From Lachnospiraceae bacterium (GTDB lineage: Bacteria > Bacillota > Clostridia > Lachnospirales > Lachnospiraceae): a stretch of DNA of 61,546 bases. Both the position numbers and the translations under genes were made by a program. The notes under the pieces were generated by a model. That model worked only from the letters and a program-made list of their open reading frames with translations. It was not told the DNA's origin and searched no databases. The stretch covers positions 1 through 61,546 of the forward strand of contig JAEELB010000262.1 of NCBI GenBank assembly GCA_016288705.1, written 5' to 3'. Positions 1 through 8,997 of the stretch are shown here, piece by piece. How positions within the stretch are numbered: the first letter of the stretch is position 1; each line of letters opens with the position of its first letter.

Positions 1-498
1 ATTTGTGGGCATTACGGAAATGTAGTCCGCCTTGCACTGCCGCACAAGGTATGAGCAATACCTGAGTCCGGAGATCTTGGCAAGAGCGTAGGCCTCATTT
101 GTCTGTTCGAGAGAGCTTGTGAGCAGGCAATCCTCCTTCATGGGCTGGGGAGCGAGCCTGGGATAGATGCAGGAAGACCCAAGAAATTCCAGCTTTTTCA
201 CGCCGTTTTCAAATGCGGCGTGGATCACGTTCATTTCCATCATCATGTTCTCATACATGAAGTCGGCCGGATACAGGCTGTTGGCCATGATGCCCCCGAC
301 CCTTGCGGCCGCCAGAAATACGTACTCCGGCTTTTCTTTTCTGAAAAAGTCCTCGACCTGATCCTGTCTCGTGAGATCGAGTTCACTGTGGGTCGCGGTC
401 AGGAGGTTGTCATATCCCTGTTTCTTAAGTTCCCTCAGTATGGCGCCTCCCACCATTCCACGATGTCCTGCCACATATATTCTCGAGTTCTTTTCCAT
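1..498 (-). CDS. fcl: GDP-L-fucose synthase, N-terminal part (cut by window edge)
   Basis: This is the first 166 codons of a short-chain dehydrogenase/epimerase that converts GDP-4-keto-6-deoxymannose to GDP-L-fucose. The ATG at 498 opens [20 protein letters not shown], which carries the family's GHxGMVG nucleotide-binding loop. The YxxxK catalytic pair is visible in [11 protein letters not shown], just before the window edge. It lies 39 bp downstream of gmd, which makes its substrate, so the two should be co-transcribed and supply fucose for surface polysaccharide. The reading frame stays open to base 1 and the C-terminal half lies outside the window. Confidence 0.93.
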   Translation of the reverse strand, partial: MEKNSRIYVAGHRGMVGGAILRELKKQGYDNLLTATHSELDLTRQDQVEDFFRKEKPEYVFLAAARVGGIMANSLYPADFMYENMMMEMNVIHAAFENGVKKLEFLGSSCIYPRLAPQPMKEDCLLTSSLEQTNEAYALAKISGLRYCSYLVRQCKADYISVMPTN

Positions 499-537
499 GT
501 TCTGCGCTCCCTGTATGATTTCCGTCTCCGCGATCCT

Positions 538-1566
538 CTATGATCTCCTGACCCTCTCCATATCGTGTTCCGTCATGATCCGCACCAGTTCCTCAAAAGA
601 TGTGCTGGTGGGATCCCATTTAAGCTTTTCTTTTGCCTTTGTGGGGTCTCCAAGGAGATTCACCACGTCCGTGGGCCTGTAAAAATCAGGGCTCACTTCC
701 ACGAGCACCTTCCCCGTCTTCCTGTCTATGCCCTTCTCGTCGACGCCTTCTCCGGTGAATTCCAGATCAATGCCGGCGTATTTGAAGGCGAGGAGACAGA
801 ACTCACGGACAGTGTGCTGTTCACCCGTGGCAATGACAAAGTCCTCGGGCACGTCATTCTGGAGGATCAGCCACATGCACTTCACATAATCCTTTGCATA
901 GCCCCAGTCCCTTCCGGAAGAGAGGTTTCCGAGGTACAGCTTTTCCTGCTTGCCCTGGCTGATGCGGGCAGCCGCCAGAGTGATCTTCCTGGTGACAAAG
1001 GTCTCCCCTCTCCTTTCGGATTCGTGATTGAACAGGATGCCGGAACAGCAGAACATGTTATACGCCTCCCGGTACTCCTTCACGATCCAGTATCCGTAGA
1101 GCTTCGCCACCGCATAGGGGCTGAAGGGGTGGAAAGGCGTGTCCTCGTTCTGGGGAACAGCCTCAACCTTTCCGTACAGCTCTGAAGTGGAAGCCTGATA
1201 AATACGGCAGGTATCTGCCAGGCCCAGCAGCCTCACCGCCTCAAGTACGCGGAGGACTCCCACCGCATCGGCCTCAGCGGAGTATTCCGGCACGTCGAAT
1301 GACACCTGGACATGGGACTGGGCCGCAAGATTATATATCTCGTCGGGTCTCACCCTGCCTATGACTCCGATCAGGCTTTCGGAATCGGTCAGATCGCCGT
1401 AGTGAAGCTTGAAAGAAGGATTACCTTCCAAATGATCTATCCTCTCCCTGTATTCCGTGGAGGACCTCCTGATAAGGCCATGCACCTCATAGCCCTTCTC
1501 GAGGAGAAATTCCGCCAGAAAAGAACCGTCCTGTCCCGTTACACCTGTAATAAGCGCTTTTTTCAT
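538..1566 (-). CDS. gmd: GDP-mannose 4,6-dehydratase
   Basis: The enzyme makes GDP-4-keto-6-deoxymannose, the precursor of GDP-fucose and GDP-rhamnose. The 342 residues are the usual family length. The N-terminus has the Rossmann motif [23 protein letters not shown] in its standard form, followed by the STSELYG catalytic segment and the SPYAVAK tyrosine/lysine pair. The conserved FNHESERRG substrate loop is intact. The ATG at 1566 has a GGAGG ribosome site. The gene leads a two-gene unit with fcl. Confidence 0.96.
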   Translation of the reverse strand: MKKALITGVTGQDGSFLAEFLLEKGYEVHGLIRRSSTEYRERIDHLEGNPSFKLHYGDLTDSESLIGVIGRVRPDEIYNLAAQSHVQVSFDVPEYSAEADAVGVLRVLEAVRLLGLADTCRIYQASTSELYGKVEAVPQNEDTPFHPFSPYAVAKLYGYWIVKEYREAYNMFCCSGILFNHESERRGETFVTRKITLAAARISQGKQEKLYLGNLSSGRDWGYAKDYVKCMWLILQNDVPEDFVIATGEQHTVREFCLLAFKYAGIDLEFTGEGVDEKGIDRKTGKVLVEVSPDFYRPTDVVNLLGDPTKAKEKLKWDPTSTSFEELVRIMTEHDMERVRRS

Positions 1567-1640
1567 TTATCATCCTCCGGTCCCGGGCACGTAACGGATC
1601 CGTCAATTTCTGCCCCGCCGTCCGTGCCTTTTATTGTTAT

Positions 1641-1668
1641 ATCATACATTGCTGGCGGTGCATGTCAT
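1641..1668 (-). promoter_or_regulatory. Possible gmd-fcl promoter
   Basis: On the minus strand ATGACA and TATGAT are separated by 16 bp, about 75 bp upstream of gmd. The -35 box is imperfect, so this is tentative. The rest of the 1567-1818 gap shows no gene. Confidence 0.4.
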
Positions 1669-1818
1669 GCATAAATCCCGTCAGCGGAAATGATTATAGC
1701 ATATTCCCGCCTAAAGAATCCACCTCCGCCGGGAACTGCATCCGCCATTCCCGGATCGCACGTAAATAAAGACGTTTCGTCTGCCATTTCCCGGATCAGG
1801 CGGAAAACACCGGCCCCG

Positions 1819-4404
1819 TCACCTTTCTACGGAAGTCACCTCATATCCTGCGTCTGTCACGGCCTTTTTCACGGTTTCCTCCCCGGGATCTCCCGAAAGG
1901 GTGAGCACCGCATTTCCCTTCTCCCTGCTGACTACTGCTTCCGAAACCTCAGGAATGGCCTCCAGAACCTTCTTCACCGTGGCCTCGCAATGTTCGCACA
2001 TCATGCCCTTGATCCCTACAGTCATCTTTGCGTCCTCCTTTTCAGCATTTTCCTTATCGTCATTTCCTTCCGGAGACTCCGGGTTCTTCCCCTTGTCCCT
2101 CGCCGCATGCGCCTTCCTGCGGTCACGCCGCGGATCGTAAATGTCGAAGAGATTCAGTCTCAGGGCGTTCATGACCACGCAGAAGCTTGACAGGCTCATG
2201 GCCGCCGCGCCCACCATCGGGCTCAGCGACAGCCCGAAGGACCTGTAGTAAACCCCTGCTGCCAGAGGGATACATATGATATTGTAAAAGAAAGCCCAAA
2301 AAAGGTTCTCGTGCACATTTCTGAGAGTCTTTCTCCCCAGCCTGAAAACAGCGGGGATATCCCGGGGACTGCTCTTTTCCAAAACTATATCCGCAGCCTC
2401 CATGGCCACATCCGTTCCCGCTCCCACGGCGATCCCCAGGTCGGCTCTGGTGAGAGCCGGGGCGTCGTTTATTCCGTCGCCTATCATTGCGGTCTTCCCG
2501 CTCTCCATCAGCTCCCTTATCACTCTCTCCTTGCCGTCGGGGAGGACGCCCGCCACCACTTCAGTGATCCCGGCGGCTTCGGCGATGGCTCTCGCTGTCT
2601 TCTCATTGTCTCCGGTGAGCATCACCGTCTTTATTCCCATGCCTTCGAGCTCTCCCAGGGCTTCCGCCATCCCTTCCCTTATCTCGTCAGCCACGGCTAT
2701 GATGCCCAGGAGTTCTCCGTCAAGCGAAAATAAAAGCGGCGTTTTGCCCTTTTCCGACAGCTCTCCGGCGCGTTCTGCAAGGTCCTTATTTACCTCCGTC
2801 TCGCCCTTCATATAACTCAGGCTGCCGCCCTTGACTTCCTTTCCCATCACGTCGGCTCTCAGCCCTCTGCCGTAGTAAGCCTCGAAGCCGGTGGCTTCAT
2901 AGCCCGCGATCTGTCTGGCCTCGGCCTCTCTGGCAATGGCCGTGCCAAAGGAATGCTCGCTCATTTTTTCAAGGGACATGGCATATTTCAGGAGTTCTTC
3001 TTCCGTAACCCCGGAGGCGGTGATGATGTCCGTCACTGCCGGCTCCCCCTTTGTCACGGTGCCGGTCTTGTCCAGGACCACGGTATCTATCCTTCCCGCC
3101 ATCTCCAGGGATGCCGCCGTCCTGAACAGTATCCCGTTCTTTGCTCCCACGCCGCTTCCGACCATTATCGCCACGGGCGTGGCCAGCCCCAGGGCGCAGG
3201 GACAGCTGATGACCAGGACCGATATGGCTCTGGACAGGGCGAAGCCCGTCCCCTCCCCCGCAAGCATCCAGGCCGCAAAGGTAATAAGGGCGATGGCCAG
3301 CACTCCGGGGACAAATACGCCGGCAATACGGTCTGCGGTCCGGGCTATGGGCGCCTTGGTGGCGGCTGCTTCGGAGACCATCTTTATAATATTTGCCAGG
3401 GTGGTGTCGTTTCCGACCCTCGTGGCCCTGCACTTCAGAAAGCCGGACTCGTTCATGGTGGCGGAGGATACGGGATCTCCCGGCCCCTTATCCACCGGCA
3501 CGCTCTCTCCCGTGAGGGAAGCCTCGTTCACTGCGGCGTTTCCCTCTTCCACAACGCCGTCGGCGGGGATCAGGCTGCCCGCCTTCACCACAAATATATC
3601 CCCGACGGAAAGGCTGTCGGCCGGCACTTCCGTCTCCACCCCATCCCTGATCACTACGGCAGTCTTCGGGGAAAGCTTCAGCAGCCCTCTGAGAGCGTCG
3701 GTGGTCCTGCCTTTGGACTTTGCTTCCAGATATTTACCGACGGTGATGAGGGTTACGATCATTGCCGCGGATTCAAAATACATCTGCCCCATGTAGCGGT
3801 TTACGGGCTCCTGATCCCAAAGCCCGGCGACCTCGGTCATCAGGAATAAATTACACAGGCTATATAAAAATGAAACCCCGGATCCCAGCGCCACCAGAGT
3901 ATCCATGTTCGGCGCTCCGGAAAGGGCGGCCCGGAAACCGTTTGAAAAGAACTTTCCGTTAATGGCCATGACGATAAGGGCCAGGAGCATCTCCAGAATG
4001 GCGATGGCCAGGCTGTTTCCCACAAAGAGCTTCGGGACCGGGAACCCGAACATCATGTGCCCCATGGAAAAGTACATGAGTATCAGAAGGAAGAAAAGGG
4101 ACAGCAGCAGTCTTTTCAGAAGCACCGGACTTTCCTTATCCTTCAGCGCCTCTTCTTCGGCGGCGTACCGGTCCGAAAGACTCATACCGGACCCTTTGGC
4201 AGCGTCATTTCTGAGACTGGCTCCATATCCGGAGTCAGTGACCGCCTTTATGACCTCTTCGGGACCGGCAGTCCCTTCCACTCCCATGCTGTTGGTGAGA
4301 AGACTCACTGAACAGGCTGTCACCCCCGGCAGGTTGTTGACCGCCTTCTCTATCCTGGCTGCACAGGCAGCGCAGCTCATTCCCGTAATATCATATTGTT
4401 CCAC
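1819..4404 (-). CDS. copA: Copper-translocating P1B-type ATPase with HMA domains at both ends
   Basis: This integral membrane pump exports Cu(I) using ATP. The 861 residues begin with a heavy-metal-associated domain (GMSCAACAARIEKAV, residues about 8-22). Then come transmembrane helices, the actuator TGES loop, the CPC metal site (SCPCALGLATPVA), the DKTGT phosphorylation site and the GDGINDAPAL hinge. After a charged linker of about 40 residues (DRRKAHAARDKGKNPESPE onward) there is a second HMA domain with GMMCEHCEATVKKVL. A C-terminal HMA is less common than two N-terminal ones and resembles a fused CopZ chaperone. The start is GTG. A 12-codon ATG reading frame overlaps it in another phase. 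Confidence 0.93.
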   Translation of the reverse strand: MEQYDITGMSCAACAARIEKAVNNLPGVTACSVSLLTNSMGVEGTAGPEEVIKAVTDSGYGASLRNDAAKGSGMSLSDRYAAEEEALKDKESPVLLKRLLLSLFFLLILMYFSMGHMMFGFPVPKLFVGNSLAIAILEMLLALIVMAINGKFFSNGFRAALSGAPNMDTLVALGSGVSFLYSLCNLFLMTEVAGLWDQEPVNRYMGQMYFESAAMIVTLITVGKYLEAKSKGRTTDALRGLLKLSPKTAVVIRDGVETEVPADSLSVGDIFVVKAGSLIPADGVVEEGNAAVNEASLTGESVPVDKGPGDPVSSATMNESGFLKCRATRVGNDTTLANIIKMVSEAAATKAPIARTADRIAGVFVPGVLAIALITFAAWMLAGEGTGFALSRAISVLVISCPCALGLATPVAIMVGSGVGAKNGILFRTAASLEMAGRIDTVVLDKTGTVTKGEPAVTDIITASGVTEEELLKYAMSLEKMSEHSFGTAIAREAEARQIAGYEATGFEAYYGRGLRADVMGKEVKGGSLSYMKGETEVNKDLAERAGELSEKGKTPLLFSLDGELLGIIAVADEIREGMAEALGELEGMGIKTVMLTGDNEKTARAIAEAAGITEVVAGVLPDGKERVIRELMESGKTAMIGDGINDAPALTRADLGIAVGAGTDVAMEAADIVLEKSSPRDIPAVFRLGRKTLRNVHENLFWAFFYNIICIPLAAGVYYRSFGLSLSPMVGAAAMSLSSFCVVMNALRLNLFDIYDPRRDRRKAHAARDKGKNPESPEGNDDKENAEKEDAKMTVGIKGMMCEHCEATVKKVLEAIPEVSEAVVSREKGNAVLTLSGDPGEETVKKAVTDAGYEVTSVER

Positions 4405-4543
4405 TGTATCCTGTCTCCCTGTCGTTCATTCTTTATTACCTCTTTGAAACGCCGGTGACCGGCAGCCGGCTGTCTCAATTATCCGCTTTGACACGCCGCA
4501 GATATCTGTACTCCGGCATTTGTCCCACCCTAGGGACCGAATT

Positions 4544-4577
4544 TTGACCTCATCGGTCACTAGAGTGATCCGGTCAA
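4544..4577. promoter_or_regulatory. Nested dyad upstream of copA
   Basis: TTGACC (4544-4549) and GGTCAA (4572-4577) flank the palindrome TCACT-AG-AGTGA (4557-4568). The site is about 140 bp upstream of copA and could bind a regulator. It does not match the CopY operator (TACAnnTGTA), and no regulator gene is adjacent. Confidence 0.35.
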
Positions 4578-4667
4578 CATTTTTTGATGTTATGTAAACC
4601 AAACAAAGGTTTTTTGCATACTAAATCCCCAAATTCCACAGAGTTTTCCACACGACACCGGTGTCAG

Positions 4668-4690
4668 GTGCCCTTTTGGGCACTTTTATT
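4668..4690 (+). terminator. Rho-independent terminator facing right
   Basis: GTGCCC-TTTT-GGGCAC is followed by TTTTATT. The U tract suits plus-strand transcription only, yet no plus-strand gene lies upstream between 4405 and 4667. It may end an unrecognised short RNA or be a relic. Confidence 0.6.
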
Positions 4691-4745
4691 ATCTCCGGAT
4701 GCCCCTTCCGGACCCGGGGGCTTTGGGTCTGTCTCCTGCAAATGG

Positions 4746-4911
4746 CCGTATTTCCGGTCTTTTTCGTGAGGCACGGCCCGGGAACATCCGTATTACGCGG
4801 ACTTGGTGTCAGTCACTCCGGCGCGCGGCCGTATCCCGGTCTCTGTCGTCAGGCATGGCCCGAAAATGACCGTATTCCCGATCTCTGTCGTCATGCAGAC
4901 CATCAGGATCC
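4746..4911. repeat. Four imperfect tandem repeats of 41-42 bp
   Basis: Units start at 4746, 4788, 4829 and 4870. Each begins CCGTAT, and three of the four continue with a pattern close to tCCCGgTCTcTgTCGTcagGCAtGGCCcg, interrupted by variation. Unit 2 is the most diverged. The array ends 5 bp before the stop codon of the nuclease-helicase gene. No coding frame spans it convincingly. Confidence 0.75.
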
Positions 4912-4915
4912 CGGA

Positions 4916-7489
4916 TCAGTCCCAGAAATCCGTCACATCATCGGCGATACTCCCGCTGTCCGTCCTGATCCAGCCCTCCCATTCCCTGGGAAAGAGCCTT
5001 ACATACTGCCTTTCGAGGAACCTGTTATCCAGAAGCAGCACTATTCCCCTGTCTTCCGTGGTCCGGATCACCCTTCCCGCCGCCTGGAGCACCTTGTTCA
5101 TTCCGGGAAATCTGTAAGCATAATCATAACCCTGTTTTCCCGCTCCGTCAAAATATGCCCGTAAAAGCTCGCTCTTTCTGGTGACCATGGGGATCCCCGT
5201 CCCGATGATCACGGCCCCTATCAACCGTGAACCCCTGAGGTCAATGCCCTCGGAGAATATCCCTCCCATCACGCTGAAGGCTATGAGGGTGCGTTCCCTC
5301 TCCTCCGTAAAGGAACCGAGGAACTCTTCCCGCTCCTCCTCCGTCATTCCCTGTTTCTGCACAATTATATCCGCCCCGGACACATCCCCGTAAATGGCGT
5401 TAAAGCTGGTCAGCACCTCGGAAAGAAAGGCGTGGGAGGGGCAGAATACAATGTAATTACCCTTTTTCACGCAGGTAGCGGCGTATATATATGAAGCCAT
5501 GGCCTCATACTGTCTCTGTGTTCGCATGGAATACCTGCTTGTCACATCCTGTCCGATGAAATACCCGCACTGCTCCCTTTTGAACACGGATCTGGCATAC
5601 ACCTCGTAATCCTCGCCCGTTCCCCCGAGCAGAGACTTGTAATACTGAATGGGCAGCATGGTGGCGGAGAACAGAACAGAGCTCCGGGCAAGCTCCAGGC
5701 AGTTCCGCAGATTTACGGAAGGATCGGCGCACAGCAGATTGACACTTATGTCATTTCCGTCTGTCGGGCTGGGGACGCCCCCGCTGCCCGATGATGCGCG
5801 TTCGTCATATGCCCGGCTTTGCGCGCCGGTACGCATCCGGCCGCCCGGTTCAGTGCGTTCACAATATATGACATACTTGTCATCAAGGATGTCGTTTATC
5901 ATGAGGAAGTGTGAAATGACAAAATAGTGTTCCAGGATCCTGCGCCTCCGCTCGTACTGCTTCTGAGTCTGTTCGGGATCCTGTTTTTTGCCCCGTTTCG
6001 AAGAAGTCCTGCCGGGTCTGTTCTTCTCCAGATATTCGGATATCCTCATGGATAAGATGTCCACATGGGAAATAAAAGGATCCAGGCTGGTCAATACGGC
6101 AAAGCCGTCCCTGCCTGTCTCTCCGGCAATGGTCTTAAGTCCTGAAATGCAGGCTTCGATCCCCCTTTTTATCGAAACGGGGCCGCTCTTCATCGACGCC
6201 AGGAAGCCTCGGAAGAAACTCTCGGAAAGGGAGGCAGAGTACATCTCCCGGCCCCTGTCCACCAGATTGTGGGCCTCGTCCACAAGAAAAATGCTGTCTG
6301 TCTTCTGCCCCTCGGAAAAGAACCTTCTGAGCCTTACATGGGGATCGAAGACATAATTGTAATCGCATATCACCAGATCGGAAAATAAGGACAGATCCAG
6401 GGACAGCTCGAAGGGGCAGACCCTGTGCTTCTGAGCGGCTTTCAGTATAGTCTCCCTTGACAGATCATCCTCCGAGGTGAGGAGATCGTATATCGCGTCA
6501 TTTACCCGGTCGTAATGCCCTTCCGCATATTTGCACTTCTCAGGGTTGCAGCCCGACGGGTCCTCGAAGCAGACCTTCTCCCGGGCGGTCAGGACCACGC
6601 TCTTTACCCTCATGCCCCTCTCCCTGAGCACTCCGAGAGTATCCCCGGCGACGGATGCGGTGACGGTCTTTGCGGTCAGGTAGAATATCCTTTCAGCCTC
6701 TTTCAGCGCCAGGGCCCTTATGGAGGGATAGAGGACTGACACGGTCTTTCCGGTACCGGTGGGAGCCTCCAGAAACAGACGCTTTCTGCTCCTGATGGTC
6801 CTCCAGACGCAGCTCACCAGTTCCTTCTGGCCGGGGCGGTATTTAAAGGGAAACTCCAGCTTTTCTATGGAGCTGTCCCTTATGCGGAGCCACTCCGTCC
6901 TGAACAGAGCCCATCTCCGGTACTCATCCATGACCGAGGAGAACCACTCCCTTATCTCCTTGCGGGTGTATTCCTCGTGAAAATATCTGACTTCTTCGGA
7001 ATCCAGATGACAGTATGTCATCCTTATCCTGATAAACGGAAGGTCCTCCTGCTCCGCGTACATAAACGCATAGCATTTGGCCTGTGAGAGATGGACATCC
7101 AGGGGACGGGCCATCTTTTTCAGATCCCTGTAGGTCCCCTTTATCTCATCTATGGTGACGGTCTCGGAATCCGGAGCGGGATCCTGCGAAGATCCGTCCG
7201 GAAGCGACAGAACATACCGGACATCGTTTTTTTCCGTGATGATGCCGTCTGCCCGGCCGTCCAGCACAAGATCATACATGAGATCATGCCAGACATATTG
7301 CAGCTTTACTTCTGCGCGATAAGAGGTTCCCGCTTCATCCTGAAGCTTCCTGTGAACGCGGGAGCCCTTCTGCATTGCGTCCCCGTCCCCGGGAGGGAAA
7401 CGGTTGTCTATATCTCCGGAGCGGAGCACAAACTCCACAAGTCCGCGCACAGAAATAAAGATTAAAGGCTTTTCCCTGTTGTCAGACAC
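4916..7489 (-). CDS. Cas4/RecB-like nuclease fused to XPD/DinG-family DNA helicase
   Basis: An 857-residue superfamily 2 helicase expected to unwind DNA 5' to 3' in repair. The N-terminus (about 1-200) has PD-(D/E)XK nuclease features: RVHRKLQ, DGRADG, the IDEIKG metal/catalytic motif and QAKCYAFMY. The helicase follows with Walker A (EAPTGTGKT), DEAH (LVDEAHNLV) and late motifs around QAAGRVIR. Four cysteines between motifs Ia and II (CFEDPSGCNPEKC, then CPFE) look like the XPD 4Fe-4S ligands. The start is GTG, 5 bp after the Hpt gene and without a clear ribosome site, so translation is probably coupled. This architecture is known in Firmicutes. Confidence 0.88.
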   Translation of the reverse strand: MSDNREKPLIFISVRGLVEFVLRSGDIDNRFPPGDGDAMQKGSRVHRKLQDEAGTSYRAEVKLQYVWHDLMYDLVLDGRADGIITEKNDVRYVLSLPDGSSQDPAPDSETVTIDEIKGTYRDLKKMARPLDVHLSQAKCYAFMYAEQEDLPFIRIRMTYCHLDSEEVRYFHEEYTRKEIREWFSSVMDEYRRWALFRTEWLRIRDSSIEKLEFPFKYRPGQKELVSCVWRTIRSRKRLFLEAPTGTGKTVSVLYPSIRALALKEAERIFYLTAKTVTASVAGDTLGVLRERGMRVKSVVLTAREKVCFEDPSGCNPEKCKYAEGHYDRVNDAIYDLLTSEDDLSRETILKAAQKHRVCPFELSLDLSLFSDLVICDYNYVFDPHVRLRRFFSEGQKTDSIFLVDEAHNLVDRGREMYSASLSESFFRGFLASMKSGPVSIKRGIEACISGLKTIAGETGRDGFAVLTSLDPFISHVDILSMRISEYLEKNRPGRTSSKRGKKQDPEQTQKQYERRRRILEHYFVISHFLMINDILDDKYVIYCERTEPGGRMRTGAQSRAYDERASSGSGGVPSPTDGNDISVNLLCADPSVNLRNCLELARSSVLFSATMLPIQYYKSLLGGTGEDYEVYARSVFKREQCGYFIGQDVTSRYSMRTQRQYEAMASYIYAATCVKKGNYIVFCPSHAFLSEVLTSFNAIYGDVSGADIIVQKQGMTEEEREEFLGSFTEERERTLIAFSVMGGIFSEGIDLRGSRLIGAVIIGTGIPMVTRKSELLRAYFDGAGKQGYDYAYRFPGMNKVLQAAGRVIRTTEDRGIVLLLDNRFLERQYVRLFPREWEGWIRTDSGSIADDVTDFWD

Positions 7490-7494
7490 AGGTA

Positions 7495-8091
7495 TTACAG
7501 TATCTCGCCCAGAGCCTCCGCCGCATCGCGGCAGCCGTCATAATCAAAGCTTTCAAAGGCGTCGGACATATTCTCGTAGAGGTCACCCGCGCCGCCTTCA
7601 AACTCGTACTCATCGAGTTCATCCAGTATCTCTTCGGCCCGGTCGCAATCATATTCGCCGAGAGCGGCGATGATGTCCTTCAGTCTCTGCTTGATATGAG
7701 GTACCTCGGCATCCGTGATCTGACGACCTTCGGAATCGGATTCGTTATCCCCGGAAAACTCATTGTCCAGCACAGCCTTGAATCCGCGGGCGTATTCCAG
7801 CAAAGGGGGAGTCAGGCTCTGCACCTTGTCCATTTCCCCATTCCTGCCCGCCATCTCGCATTCGTAGGCCATATCCCCAAGCTTCAGGGCGCCTATGGCT
7901 CTGGATGTGCTCTTGAGACCGTGCACCGCGATCACATACGCCTCGTTGCCGGTCCCCATATTTGCTTCGATGGTGTTCATCTCATTGTCGAGATTCTTCC
8001 AGTAAGTCTTCATGACCTCCCTGAGCAGGGATTCGTCGCCGCCCGTTACGCTCAGTCCGGCCTCTCTGTCCACATAATCATTCATGCTCAT
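7495..8091 (-). CDS. Hpt phosphotransfer domain protein
   Basis: A 198-residue soluble protein. Residues about 10-110 form a histidine phosphotransfer domain with the typical phosphoacceptor context AVHGLKSTSRAIGA. The C-terminal half (about 125-198) is acidic and helical (DRAEEILDELDEYEFEGG) and is not recognised. No kinase domain is present. It overlaps the preceding response-regulator gene by 14 bp, so the two are almost certainly made together and may form a phosphorelay pair. The cognate histidine kinase is not in this window. Confidence 0.82.
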   Translation of the reverse strand: MSMNDYVDREAGLSVTGGDESLLREVMKTYWKNLDNEMNTIEANMGTGNEAYVIAVHGLKSTSRAIGALKLGDMAYECEMAGRNGEMDKVQSLTPPLLEYARGFKAVLDNEFSGDNESDSEGRQITDAEVPHIKQRLKDIIAALGEYDCDRAEEILDELDEYEFEGGAGDLYENMSDAFESFDYDGCRDAAEALGEIL

Positions 8092-8461
8092 AGAACCACG
8101 CCTCCAGTTTCTTTATCAGATCCTTCCTTCCCACAGGCTTGACGATATATCCGGCGGGCTTCATCGCAAGACACTCCATCACCGTGGATGCATCGCTCTG
8201 CCCCGTCAGGAAAAAGACCGGGATGTTGCGGGTACTCTCCTTGCTGCGGATAATGTTCAGCACGGCAGCGCCGTTATACAACGGCATCAGATAATCCAGA
8301 AGTATCACGTCAGGCTTATGATTGATAAGGTAATTTATGGCGTCCCTTCCGGAGGGAAGAAGCACTACCTTGTACTTCGACTCCAGGAACTCCTTCATCA
8401 TAGCCAGCTGAGTGGGGTCATCATCGACTATCAGAACAGTCTTTCTGCCATCATCGGACAT
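8078..8461 (-). CDS. Stand-alone CheY-like response regulator
   Basis: A single receiver domain of 127 residues with no output domain. It has the acidic pocket (IVDDDPTQ), the phosphoacceptor aspartate in VILLDYLMP, the LTG threonine/serine position and the lysine in YIVKPVG. I chose the ATG at 8461, which has AGGAG 12 bases upstream. A GTG at 8473 would add four residues but sits on the ribosome site. With the overlapping Hpt gene it suggests a phosphorelay controlling something elsewhere in the genome. Confidence 0.88.
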   Translation of the reverse strand: MSDDGRKTVLIVDDDPTQLAMMKEFLESKYKVVLLPSGRDAINYLINHKPDVILLDYLMPLYNGAAVLNIIRSKESTRNIPVFFLTGQSDASTVMECLAMKPAGYIVKPVGRKDLIKKLEAWFYEHE

Positions 8462-8514
8462 AGCCCAAATCACTCCTTTCCGTTACACGCCATTCGGCCG
8501 CATGGTCAATGGTA

Positions 8515-8997
8515 TCACAGATAATGGATATTATACTCCGTTTTTCCGTTTTCGTCAGTATCCATTACAATAAATGAAGGTCTGCGGTTTTCCTGCCTCG
8601 GATAAGTGAGACTGCCGGGATTGATCAGCATCAGTCCCCCAAAGTCCTCTATCAGCGGTCTGTGGGTGTGCCCGAACATCACCACATCCACTCCCCTGGC
8701 CAGGGCCTCATCCACCAGATAGTCAAGTCCGAGAGAGACTCTGTAGGAATGGCCGTGGGTCAGCAGCACTCTGTGGGGCCCCGCCTCAAACTGTATCTCC
8801 CTGGGCATGTTGGAAAAATAATCGTTATTTCCCGGTACCATCCTCACGGGACACCTGACCGCTTTCCTGTAAAACGCCTCATGCCCCTCGATATCGCCGC
8901 AGTGCACCAGCATGTCCGGTTCACCGCCGATCTCCGAGAGGACTCTGCCCAGCAAAGTGTCTCTTCCGTGCGTATCGCTTATCACCAGTATCTTCAT
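8515..8997 (-). CDS. yfcE: YfcE/MJ0936-family metallophosphoesterase
   Basis: A 160-residue binuclear metal phosphodiesterase. The motifs appear in order: SDTHG, HCGDIEG, GNNDY, THGHSY and GHTHRP, which is the full set of metal ligands. Physiological substrates of this family are uncertain; phosphodiesters are hydrolysed in vitro. Its ATG overlaps the rdgB stop codon (ATGA), so expression should be coupled. The pairing with rdgB is common in Firmicutes. Confidence 0.9.
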   Translation of the reverse strand: MKILVISDTHGRDTLLGRVLSEIGGEPDMLVHCGDIEGHEAFYRKAVRCPVRMVPGNNDYFSNMPREIQFEAGPHRVLLTHGHSYRVSLGLDYLVDEALARGVDVVMFGHTHRPLIEDFGGLMLINPGSLTYPRQENRRPSFIVMDTDENGKTEYNIHYL

